Shown here piece by piece: positions 1 to 5,960 of a stretch of DNA of 32,184 nt; position 1 is the stretch's first letter; the number at the start of each line of letters is the position of its first letter. This DNA comes from Nostoc sp. TH1S01. GTDB taxonomy: Bacteria; Cyanobacteriota; Cyanobacteriia; Cyanobacteriales; Nostocaceae. The notes under the pieces were generated by a model, which saw nothing but the letters and a program-made list of their open reading frames with translations, had not been told where the DNA came from and searched no databases. The translations under genes were made by a program, and so were the position numbers. Location of the stretch: contig JAGKSW010000007.1 of assembly GCA_018993265.1 (NCBI GenBank), positions 1 through 32,184 of the forward strand, in the 5' to 3' direction.

Positions 1-311
1 CCAGCCTCAACAATTTAGCATTACTCTACGATTCCCAAGGCAGATACAGCGAAGCCGAACCGTTGTACATTCAAGCTTTGGCACTGAGGCGCAAACTCCT
101 GGGTGAAGAACATCCCTCTGTCGCCACCAGCCTCAACAATTTAGCCGGACTCTACCACTCCCAAGGCAGATACAGCGAAGCTGAACCTTTGTTCATTCAA
201 GCCCTAGATATTTGTAAGCGACGCTTAGGGGTAGATCATCCTAATACTGTTACTGTGCGTGAAAATTTAGCACTTTTGCGCGATCGCCTATCCTCAGAAC
301 AATCACGTTGA
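1..311 (+). CDS. TPR-repeat protein, 3' end only (5' part off the window)
   Basis: The frame is open from the left edge (first full codon at 3) to TGA at 309-311, so only the last 102 residues are seen. They contain two and a half copies of the 42-residue kinesin-light-chain type tetratricopeptide repeat, with the landmarks SLNNLA, YxSQGRYSEAEPL and QALxxxxRxLGxxHP. The last copy runs into a short charged tail (RENLALLRDRLSSEQS). In this family the repeats stack into a helical superhelix that binds protein partners. Cyanobacterial members often carry an NB-ARC or CHAT domain upstream, which cannot be checked here. The two visible repeats are almost identical at DNA level, which points to recent internal duplication. 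The TTG at 63 is not a true start. Confidence 0.9.
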   Translation, partial: SLNNLALLYDSQGRYSEAEPLYIQALALRRKLLGEEHPSVATSLNNLAGLYHSQGRYSEAEPLFIQALDICKRRLGVDHPNTVTVRENLALLRDRLSSEQSR

Positions 312-377
312 GTCCCATATCTTTTTTTATCTCGCGCAAAGGCGCAAAGAGGAGCGCAAGAGTGTAGTTTCAAGCTC

Positions 378-719
378 GAAGTTTCGTGTTCGGAAGTGAA
401 ATGATGAAGTTGTGAAGGTGATCGCTTGACCTTTTTACTCAAAGTTTCGTGTTCTGAGTTGGAATGATGGAGTGACGAAGGCAATCGCTTGACCTTTTTA
501 CTCAAAGTTTCGTGTTCTGAGGCGGAATGATGGAGTTATGAAGGCGATCGCTTCACCTTTTGACTCGGCGTTTCGTGTTCTGAAGTGGAATGATGAAGTT
601 TTGAAGGCGATCGCTTGACCTTTTTACTCGAAGTTTCGTGTTCTGAAGTGGAATGATGAGCTTTTGAAGGCGATCGCTTGACCTTTTGACTCGGAGTTTT
701 AGGTTCTAAGTTGAAATCC
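378..719. repeat. 63-bp tandem repeat array, five full units plus a partial sixth
   Basis: Units start at 378, 441, 504, 567 and 630; each is exactly 63 bp, and a 27-bp remnant follows at 693-719. A unit reads GAAGTTTCGTGTTCTGA..., then GGAATGATG..., GAAGGCGATCGCTTGACC and TTTTACTC. It holds a HIP1 octamer in three units and one-base variants of it in the other two. The units differ by substitutions only, with no indels. Because 63 is a multiple of three, the minus strand keeps a long frame of 21-residue repeats (SEHET, KVKRSPS, LHHST), but a TAA in the third unit (about 536) breaks it. There are no unique spacers, so it is not a CRISPR array. Region 312-377 holds nothing I recognise. Confidence 0.9.
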
Positions 720-917
720 TTATATTGTTTTTGTTCTACTCTCATCAAGGTTGCCTTCGCATTTGAGATTACCTCGATAAGCCTTGATTTTTTCTTGCTG
801 CTTTAGTTTAATCAGTGTCTTCAACCCAAGTTCAATTACTTCTTGTGTCGTCTTCAGCCCAGTGACTCTAATTGCTTCATCTATCAACTTTTCGTCAATC
901 ACAAAATCAGTTTTCAT
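720..917 (-). CDS. VapB-type antitoxin, orphan
   Basis: The 65-residue protein has the build of a type II VapB antitoxin. It starts MKTDFVIDEKLIDEAIRVTG, a ribbon-helix-helix DNA-binding region typical of the family, continues with a helix rich in Lys/Gln (TLIKLKQQEKIKAYRG), and ends with the family tail pattern GNLKCEGNLDESR, the part that normally wraps the toxin. VapB proteins neutralise a PIN-domain VapC ribonuclease and repress their own operon. In intact loci vapC follows directly, usually overlapping by a few bases. Here the downstream side (below 720) holds the 63-bp repeat array and no PIN protein, so the antitoxin looks orphaned. Start is ATG at 917. Family assignment is from sequence pattern; whether the protein is still made is unknown. 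Confidence 0.8.
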   Translation of the reverse strand: MKTDFVIDEKLIDEAIRVTGLKTTQEVIELGLKTLIKLKQQEKIKAYRGNLKCEGNLDESRTKTI

Positions 918-950
918 AACAGGTTGAGATGTTTGTATTACGATTTTACT

Positions 951-1000
951 GAAAACTTTGCGTTCAGAAGGGGAATAATGGGGTTGAAAGGGTGATCGCT
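951..1000. repeat. Degenerate copy of the 63-bp repeat unit
   Basis: The segment AAACTTTGCGTTCAGAAGGG through GGGTGATCGCT lines up along 50 bases with the 63-bp unit of 378-692 in the same orientation, with scattered mismatches. It lies on the other side of the vapB gene, so copies of one repeat family bracket that gene. The rest of 918-1213 is AT-rich. It also contains TGCGTAAGTGCT at 1088-1099, one base different from the end of the MITE-like element at 31.8-32.0 kb. Confidence 0.65.
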
Positions 1001-1213
1001 ATCGTTGAAAACATCCGCTGTAAACTGTTTTGTCATCTATTCCAGCAATATAATGCGATCGCTTAATCCCTGGATTTTGCGGATTCATGCGTAAGTGCTA
1101 AATGTGTAAAGTTGATACAGCAGATAGCCATCAAGCTTTTATATATGCAAAATAGAAATTTGTAGGAACTGCAATTTAAAACTAAGTTAGTAAATCGATA
1201 TTTTTCAGCCAGT

Positions 1214-1447
1214 ATGATGGAGCCAAATCAGCATCAACAGCGCCGCGCCGCTAATCAAGACTTTGAAGAATCTCTCAACCAATTAGGAGGTATTTTACAC
1301 GAGGAAAATCTGGCTGAGAATGAAGCAACACAGGCTGAGGAGATAACTGATGCTGACTTAGCGGATGAGTTGACAGATATTGATTTAGCAGCTTTTGAGG
1401 ATGCAGTTGCAGATATTGAACAGTATTTAGAAGAAAACGCCAAGTGA
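1214..1447 (+). CDS. Small acidic cyanobacterial protein of unknown function
   Basis: A 77-residue protein with no recognised domain. The N-terminus is basic and Gln-rich (MMEPNQHQQRRAANQDFEES) and the remaining two thirds are very acidic, with three similar segments ending in ADLADEL, IDLAAFE and VADIEQYLEE. It is probably soluble and helical, and I see no signal peptide or membrane segment. Two ATG codons lie in tandem (1214 and 1217) without a clear Shine-Dalgarno. It converges on the RNA methyltransferase gene with a gap of only 7 bp. The antisense frame of similar length is a shadow produced by its GC-poor, stop-free composition. I do not recognise a function. Confidence 0.7.
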   Translation: MMEPNQHQQRRAANQDFEESLNQLGGILHEENLAENEATQAEEITDADLADELTDIDLAAFEDAVADIEQYLEENAK

Positions 1448-1454
1448 TGCTTGT

Positions 1455-2237
1455 TTAGCTTGTAGTTATTTGTCGTCGAGCTTCGTATAACATTAAAGCA
1501 GCTGCGATCGCCACATTTAAAGACTCGACTCCCGGACTCAGGGGAATATTGACTTGTTTATCTGCCATGTTTGCCAAGTCTGCCGATAAACCCGCGCCTT
1601 CATTCCCCAATAAAATTAAACTGGGTTTGCGCCAATCAATTTCCCAATAAGTTAATTTTGCTGTCGGCAAAGTCGCTATCACTTGCATTCCCGCCTGCTG
1701 ACTTTGCTGGACTGTGGTTAATAAATCTTCACTCACTGCCATATTTAAGCGAAACCATTGTCCAGCAGTCGCCCGCAACACCTTGGGATTATCTAAATCT
1801 ACACTATCACCAGTCAACCATAATCCCGATGCACCAGCCGCCGCAGCTGTACGAATAATCGTACCTAGATTCCCAGGGTCTTGGATGGTTTCTAAAGCTA
1901 AAACAATCCCATCAAAGGGGACTTGATTGATAGATTCGCTGCGTCTGGCTGTGGCAACTACTCCATCTGGTTGTATTGTAGTAGCGATCGCTCCTAAAAC
2001 TTCCTCGCTGACAATTTCTGCCCTTTCACAACGACTGCACAATTCTGCCCACAAGGAAGCATGAGCAGCTTGCCAGTCTGGTGTACAACACACCGTGACT
2101 AAAGGATAATTCACCGCACAAGCTTCTTCTAGCAAATGCGTCCCTTCTAACAAAAACAATTCTTGCTTGTGACGCTCCTTAGTAGAGTGCAGCTTGCGAA
2201 TTTGCTTGACTAGAGGATTTTGTAAACTAGTTAACAT
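1455..2237 (-). CDS. TrmH/SpoU-family RNA 2'-O-methyltransferase
   Basis: This SPOUT-fold methyltransferase transfers a methyl group from AdoMet to a ribose 2'-OH of rRNA or tRNA. Its N-terminal part (LTSLQNPLVKQIRKLHSTKERHK...FLLEGTHLLEEA) is the usual SpoU substrate-binding domain. All three SpoU motifs follow: motif 1 DPGNLGTIIRTAAAAGA, motif 2 LLGNEGAGLS, and motif 3 IPLSPGVESLNVAIAAALMLYE, which together form the trefoil-knot AdoMet site. I chose ATG at 2237 because the protein then begins at the conserved MLTSLQNPLVKQ. A GTG at 2282 would add 15 residues that look unconserved. The exact target nucleotide cannot be told from sequence. The gene ends 7 bp from the convergent acidic-protein gene. 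Confidence 0.9.
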   Translation of the reverse strand: MLTSLQNPLVKQIRKLHSTKERHKQELFLLEGTHLLEEACAVNYPLVTVCCTPDWQAAHASLWAELCSRCERAEIVSEEVLGAIATTIQPDGVVATARRSESINQVPFDGIVLALETIQDPGNLGTIIRTAAAAGASGLWLTGDSVDLDNPKVLRATAGQWFRLNMAVSEDLLTTVQQSQQAGMQVIATLPTAKLTYWEIDWRKPSLILLGNEGAGLSADLANMADKQVNIPLSPGVESLNVAIAAALMLYEARRQITTS

Positions 2238-2333
2238 TTGCTCATAATTTGCTAGTAGTGGAGCCTTGATTTTACTCAGCACGGGCTAAACGCCCCGCTC
2301 CGCTAACAGCACTCAGCACTTTTTACTTTAAAA

Positions 2334-2415
2334 TGCGGAACCCGGGACTTGAACCCGGAAGCCTTGCGGCACTAGAACCTGAATCTAGCGCGTCTGCCAA
2401 TTCCGCCAGTTCCGC
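2334..2415 (-). tRNA. tRNA-Leu(CAG)
   Basis: Read on the minus strand, a class II tRNA is seen. The acceptor arms GCGGAAC (2415-2409) and GTTCCGC (2341-2335) pair fully, with discriminator A at 2334. The D-arm is TGGCGGAATTGGCAGAC. The anticodon stem CTAGA/TCTAG encloses loop TTCAGGT with anticodon CAG, reading CUG. There is a long variable arm (TGCCGCAAGGCTT) and a T-arm CCGGGTTCAAGTCCCGG. The long variable arm and discriminator A are identity marks of tRNA-Leu. CCA is not encoded. Plus-strand open frames across this stretch are shadows. Confidence 0.95.
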
Positions 2416-2444
2416 TGGCATCGTTTTTATATCGACAATTTCTA

Positions 2445-2473
2445 ATTGTTACTCAATTATTTATTTTTGTCAA
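2445..2473 (-). promoter_or_regulatory. Probable promoter of tRNA-Leu
   Basis: On the minus strand a perfect -35 box TTGACA (2473-2468) is followed 17 bases later by a weak -10 box AACAAT (2450-2445), placing the start about 20-25 bases before the mature tRNA 5' end. The remaining stretch up to murA (2474-2749) is AT-rich and must contain the murA promoter, but I cannot point to convincing boxes. Confidence 0.5.
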
Positions 2474-2749
2474 CTAATCCTCAAATATCTGTGTTGTAGA
2501 TATTTCAAATTTCCGATTGGGAACTATGATGGGTGGTTGAGTTTCAAAATAAACTTGAGTATCGACGACGGAGTGTGGCGATCGCAACTGAGCGGAATTT
2601 CTCAATTCACCTTAGACTAAACTATGGTTGTTTTCCGCCCTCAGTTCACGAGCAAAAAAATATATTGATTAATACAAAATGTAGACAAATTAAATCTTTA
2701 CTGTAGAATCAAAACCAACTTCAACCCTTGAAAATTACGTATTATTTTT

Positions 2750-2764
2750 GGAGGTAGGCTTATT
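2750..2764 (+). promoter_or_regulatory. Shine-Dalgarno that places the murA start on an ATT codon
   Basis: A perfect GGAGG (2750-2754) sits 7 bases before ATT (2762-2764), which is in frame with murA. The frame is closed upstream by TGA at 2729-2731, and no ATG, GTG or TTG lies in frame between that stop and TTG at 2822, which has no Shine-Dalgarno. This makes ATT the best-supported initiation codon. Confidence 0.65.
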
Positions 2765-4135
2765 AATCCTTCTACCAGCTTACCAGATGCCAAGCTTGCA
2801 TCTCAAGCAGACTCCTCAGTCTTGCAAATTTGGGGTGGGCATCCTTTGCACGGTCATGTAAAAATTAGCGGAGCAAAAAATTCAGCACTGGTAATCATGG
2901 CTGGAGCATTGCTCTGTTCAGGAGATTGTCACATCCGTAATGTTCCCTTGTTGGCGGATGTGGAAAAAATGGGGCAAGTTTTATCAGCTTTAGGTGTAAG
3001 TGTTTCACGTCAGGGCGACATTTTAGATATTAATGCCAGCAACATTAGTACATCTAAAGCTCCCTACGAACTTGTTACTCAACTACGAGCCAGTTTTTTT
3101 GCCATTGGTTCTATACTAGCCAGGCTAGGGGTAGCACAAATGCCATTACCTGGTGGCTGTGCAATTGGCGCTCGACCAGTTGATTTGCACGTTCGGGGGC
3201 TACAAGCGATGGGAGCCGAAGTGCAGATTGAACATGGCATTTGTAATGCGTATGTTCCCGGTGGTGGCAGATTAAAAGGAGCCAAAATTTACCTCGACAC
3301 TCCTAGCGTGGGAGCAACAGAAACATTGATGATGGCTGCCACGCTTGCAGATGGCGAAACTATCATCGAAAATGCGGCGCGTGAGCCAGAAGTTGCTGAT
3401 TTAGCGAATTTCTGTAACGCAATGGGAGCCAAAATTCACGGTGCTGGCACTAGCATAATTACAATTGTGGGTGTTCCCCAATTGCATTCTGTTGACTACA
3501 GCATTATTCCCGATCGCATTGAAACTGGAACTTTTTTAGTTGCTGGTGCAATTACTCGTTCTGAAATCTCATTATCCCCAGTTGTCCCCGACCATTTAAT
3601 TCCCGTAATTGCTAAACTGCGGGAAATTGGTGTACCCATCATTGAGGAAGCCCCAGATTGTTTGCGACTGCTACCTGCGGAGAATCTCAAGGCGACATAT
3701 ATTGAAACCTTGCCTCATCCCGGCTTTCCCACAGATATGCAAGCACCGTTTATGGCATTGCTCACCTTAGCTGAAGGTGACAGCATCATTAACGAATCTG
3801 TGTTTGAAAATCGCTTGCGTCATGCTTCCGAGTTAAATCGCTTGGGTGCAGATATTCGCGTTAAAGGAAATGCAGCCTTTATCAGGGGAGTACCAAAGTT
3901 ATCAGGTGCGCCCGTTTTAGGCACAGACTTGCGTGCATCAGCCGCCCTAGTCTTAGCTGGACTAGCAGCAGAAGGACAAACTACCTTCCAAGGATTGCAT
4001 CACCTAGATCGCGGCTATGATCGCCTGGATATTAAGTTGCAACAATTGGGCGCTAAAATCAAGCGTGTGAATGAAGTTTCAACACCAGGGGTGACACCTA
4101 ATGGTAGTACCCCACCAGTAACGATTTCAACCTAG
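2762..4135 (+). CDS. murA: UDP-N-acetylglucosamine 1-carboxyvinyltransferase (first step of peptidoglycan synthesis)
   Basis: MurA moves the enolpyruvyl group of phosphoenolpyruvate to UDP-GlcNAc in the cytoplasm and is the target of fosfomycin. With the ATT start the protein has 457 residues, against about 419 in E. coli; the extra length is an N-terminal tail ([20 protein letters not shown]) and a loose C-terminal tail. Catalytic elements are present: Lys-Asn in SGAKNSAL (residues 39-40), the catalytic Cys loop [15 protein letters not shown] (Cys133, corresponding to E. coli Cys115), [21 protein letters not shown] with the catalytic Asp, and the C-terminal [10 protein letters not shown] containing the conserved Arg. 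The start rests on GGAGG spaced 7 bases from ATT; TTG at 2822 is the fallback. The gene stands alone, diverging from tRNA-Leu. Confidence 0.93.
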   Translation: MNPSTSLPDAKLASQADSSVLQIWGGHPLHGHVKISGAKNSALVIMAGALLCSGDCHIRNVPLLADVEKMGQVLSALGVSVSRQGDILDINASNISTSKAPYELVTQLRASFFAIGSILARLGVAQMPLPGGCAIGARPVDLHVRGLQAMGAEVQIEHGICNAYVPGGGRLKGAKIYLDTPSVGATETLMMAATLADGETIIENAAREPEVADLANFCNAMGAKIHGAGTSIITIVGVPQLHSVDYSIIPDRIETGTFLVAGAITRSEISLSPVVPDHLIPVIAKLREIGVPIIEEAPDCLRLLPAENLKATYIETLPHPGFPTDMQAPFMALLTLAEGDSIINESVFENRLRHASELNRLGADIRVKGNAAFIRGVPKLSGAPVLGTDLRASAALVLAGLAAEGQTTFQGLHHLDRGYDRLDIKLQQLGAKIKRVNEVSTPGVTPNGSTPPVTIST

Positions 4136-4141
4136 TACTTG

Positions 4142-4158
4142 GGTGGGCAATGCCCACC
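4142..4158. terminator. Palindrome just downstream of murA
   Basis: GGTGGGCA and TGCCCACC form a perfect 8-bp inverted repeat around one base, 7 bp after the murA stop. There is no long T run, so it may be a weak terminator or a dispersed palindrome. A solo TGCGTAAGTCCT (4195-4206), the end sequence of the MITE-like element at 31.8 kb, follows in this gap. Confidence 0.5.
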
Positions 4159-4306
4159 TTAACCAACTTATTCTCAAACAACCGATAATCTTTGTGCGTA
4201 AGTCCTTGACTAATGACAAATGATAACCTTGACAATTGGTTATGTAATTTTGATTCTGTTTTAGCTTACTATTCATTGTGAAATTTGCATTTTGAATTGA
4301 TTAGCT

Positions 4307-4576
4307 ATGCCCAAATACGTACTCTGGGGAACTTACTGTGACGACGTTTTAGAAAAACGCGCTCCTTACCGTCAAGCTCATTTGGATGGGTTAGCCAAAC
4401 AAAAAGAATCTGGTGTGTTAATTACCATTGGCCCAACCAAAGATGTCACAAAAGTTTTTGGAATTTACGAAGCTGAAGACGAAGCCACTGTCCGCCAATT
4501 AATCGAAAATGACCCCTATTGGCAAAATGGGATTTGGACAGAATACTCTATCAAAGAGTGGATTCAAGCTTTTTAA
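4307..4576 (+). CDS. YciI-like (YCII-domain) protein
   Basis: The 89-residue protein is a complete single YCII domain, a small dimeric ferredoxin-like fold. The family's conserved His is in YRQAHLDGL (His25) and the conserved Asp in ENDPYWQNGIW (Asp69), the pair proposed as an active site. The stretch GVLITIGPT and the strand FGIYEAEDEATVRQLIE are also typical. The biochemical role of most YciI proteins is not established, so no reaction is claimed. Start is ATG at 4307, preceded only by a weak purine stretch. The gene is monocistronic, closed by a strong hairpin at 4595. Confidence 0.9.
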   Translation: MPKYVLWGTYCDDVLEKRAPYRQAHLDGLAKQKESGVLITIGPTKDVTKVFGIYEAEDEATVRQLIENDPYWQNGIWTEYSIKEWIQAF

Positions 4577-4594
4577 CTTCAGGAAATTAATGAG

Positions 4595-4646
4595 TAAGAA
4601 TTCAGGAATCAGAATATTTTCTGCTGATTTCTGAATTCTTATTTTT
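4595..4646 (+). terminator. Rho-independent terminator of the yciI-like gene
   Basis: TAAGAATTCAGGAATCAG (4595-4612) pairs with CTGATTTCTGAATTCTTA (4624-4641) over 18 bp with a single G-U wobble, and is followed by TTTTT. The loop is 11 bases. Confidence 0.8.
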
Positions 4647-4969
4647 GCTATATATATTTAATTCTTGCTGTTGATGTGTCAGTTTATTTATTGTCTACTA
4701 CGTTAATAAGCCAAGTTTTAGCTAAGCAAAAGAGGTGAAAATAACCGAACTATGTAAATAAAAATCAAACCCTCTTAACTCTTGCCTTATACCAGATTTT
4801 GAAGTAAAGATTCCTAACTTTTAGTAGATGTAATTATATTTCTATTTATGTAATTATCAAAATATATCTCTCAGAGATAATGTTGTTATTGTCTAGAATA
4901 AAAAAGAGTTAGCGATCGCACTTTAATTTAGCTGTTCACCAATCGTTTGATTTTGAGGGGGTACTACCC
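4647..4969. other. AT-rich intergenic region before the glycine-zipper gene
   Basis: About 320 bp without a credible open frame. It contains a short palindrome ATCTCTCAGAGAT near 4865-4878 and one GCGATCGC at 4913. It should hold the promoter of the following gene, but I cannot assign boxes with confidence. Confidence 0.5.
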
Positions 4970-5398
4970 ATGCAACACATCCTAAAACGTGCATTTCTAC
5001 CTAGTTTAATGGCTGTTAGTTTAACCAGTGTCAGCCTCATTCCATCTCAACCTGCTGCTGCTGATGATAGAGTATTAAATAATGCAGCGATAGGTGCTGG
5101 TGCTGGTGCTTTAACTGGAGCTTTAACAGGTTGCGGGTCTTTTTTAAATAATGCCTTGACAGGTGCTGCGGCTGGTGCAGCTGTTAATGGTGCTAACGGT
5201 CTAAGAACTAGAAGTGACAGAAGAGTTAACGGACGTAGCATTATTCGAGATGCTGGTGTAGGCGCAGGCGCTGGTGTAGTAACAGGTGCCATTACTGGCG
5301 GTTGTCGAAATACCTTGAAAAATGGCATTAATGGTGCTGCTGCTGGTGCGGCTGTGCATTTGCTAGATCGCAGACCTGCCAAAGTCAGAAGAAGATAA
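4970..5398 (+). CDS. Exported glycine-zipper protein with internal duplication
   Basis: The 142-residue protein starts with a typical signal peptide (basic MQHILKR, hydrophobic core LPSLMAVSLTSVSLI, then PSQPAAADD with a probable AxA cleavage site near residue 31). The mature part is two halves of one unit: NNAAIGAGAGALTGALTGCG...LTGAAAGAAVNG and RDAGVGAGAGVVTGAITGGC...INGAAAGAAVHL. Each has GxxxG-type glycine-zipper helices and one Cys, so the two Cys could form a disulphide. A basic linker (LRTRSDRRVNGRS) joins the halves and the tail is also basic (RRPAKVRRR). Related zipper proteins insert in or associate with the outer membrane. The exact function is unknown. A GAGGGGG sequence precedes the ATG. 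Confidence 0.8.
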   Translation: MQHILKRAFLPSLMAVSLTSVSLIPSQPAAADDRVLNNAAIGAGAGALTGALTGCGSFLNNALTGAAAGAAVNGANGLRTRSDRRVNGRSIIRDAGVGAGAGVVTGAITGGCRNTLKNGINGAAAGAAVHLLDRRPAKVRRR

Positions 5399-5405
5399 TT
5401 TATGA

Positions 5406-5444
5406 TGGATAATTCGTAATTAATGACCAAGCACGAATTATCCA
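5406..5444. repeat. 12-bp perfect inverted repeat after the glycine-zipper gene
   Basis: TGGATAATTCGT (5406-5417) and ACGAATTATCCA (5433-5444) are exact complements around a 15-base loop, 7 bp after the stop codon. It may act as a terminator, though no T run follows. Confidence 0.6.
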
Positions 5445-5494
5445 TTGTGGATTATGCCAATGTAAACACTCTGAGAAATAAATAGATTAATTAT

Positions 5495-5528
5495 GGGGGT
5501 GCAGCTAGCTGTTTGCATCCCCATTTTG
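5495..5528 (+). terminator. Hairpin with T-rich tail
   Basis: GGGGGTGCA (5495-5503) pairs with TGCATCCCC (5514-5522) over 9 bp with one G-U, loop GCTAGCTGTT, tail ATTTTGTT. It fits a Rho-independent terminator for transcription through the glycine-zipper gene. The short open frame that begins inside the hairpin (5493-5678) is not credible as a gene. Confidence 0.6.
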
Positions 5529-5748
5529 TTAATTCAGGTCTTTCTAATTTTTGAAAAGAGTCATTATATCTTGTCTGGCGAAAGACTTATAATGAATGCC
5601 GCAGGGGAGCAGAAGAATTTTTCGGAAAGTTTGTTCAATTTTAATGCAGTGATGTTAATACTCAGCACTTTGCTTTAAAAATCAGTTTGGACTACAATTT
5701 TCTTTAATTTATATAAGCTTACTTCTATTTTTACTAGCAGCATCTAAA

Positions 5749-5820
5749 GACAGATAAGACATTTTAAAAATAAGTTTAGAATATAGCGGACAGATAAGAC
5801 AATTAAGACATTTAAAAACC
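5749..5820 (+). repeat. Direct repeats GACAGATAAGACA(TT) upstream of the WD40 gene
   Basis: GACAGATAAGACATTTTAAA starts at 5749. GACAGATAAGACA starts at 5789 and runs straight into a further TTAAGACATTTAAAA. The pair is 40 bp apart and lies 170-210 bp before the WD40 start. The same motif recurs at 10615 and 10646. It could be a regulator binding site or a small dispersed repeat. Confidence 0.6.
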
Positions 5821-5960
5821 TTTAAAAGTAAATTTTTGCTTGGTTTTTAATAAAAAAAATGCAAAATTAGAGTTCAGATGTTTACAATAAAGGAACTCTT
5901 ATTAAAAATATTAATTATAAAATTTAATTTTGGTCTTCTTGTGAAGATGCTTACAGCATT

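Noticed and set aside
378-692. CRISPR array
   Set aside because: The 63-bp units are directly adjacent with no unique spacers, and no cas genes are nearby.
236-748. Two minus-strand open frames of 89 and 70 codons made of 21-residue repeats
   Set aside because: They are translations of the 63-bp tandem repeats, are split by an in-frame TAA, and run into the antisense of the TPR gene. Kept only as a remark on the repeat.
2333-2620. 95-codon plus-strand open frame
   Set aside because: It lies across tRNA-Leu and its promoter on the opposite strand and resembles no protein.
5493-5678. 61-codon open frame with hydrophobic start
   Set aside because: It begins inside a terminator-type hairpin, has no ribosome site and contains an intergenic heptad repeat (ACTCAGCACTTT).
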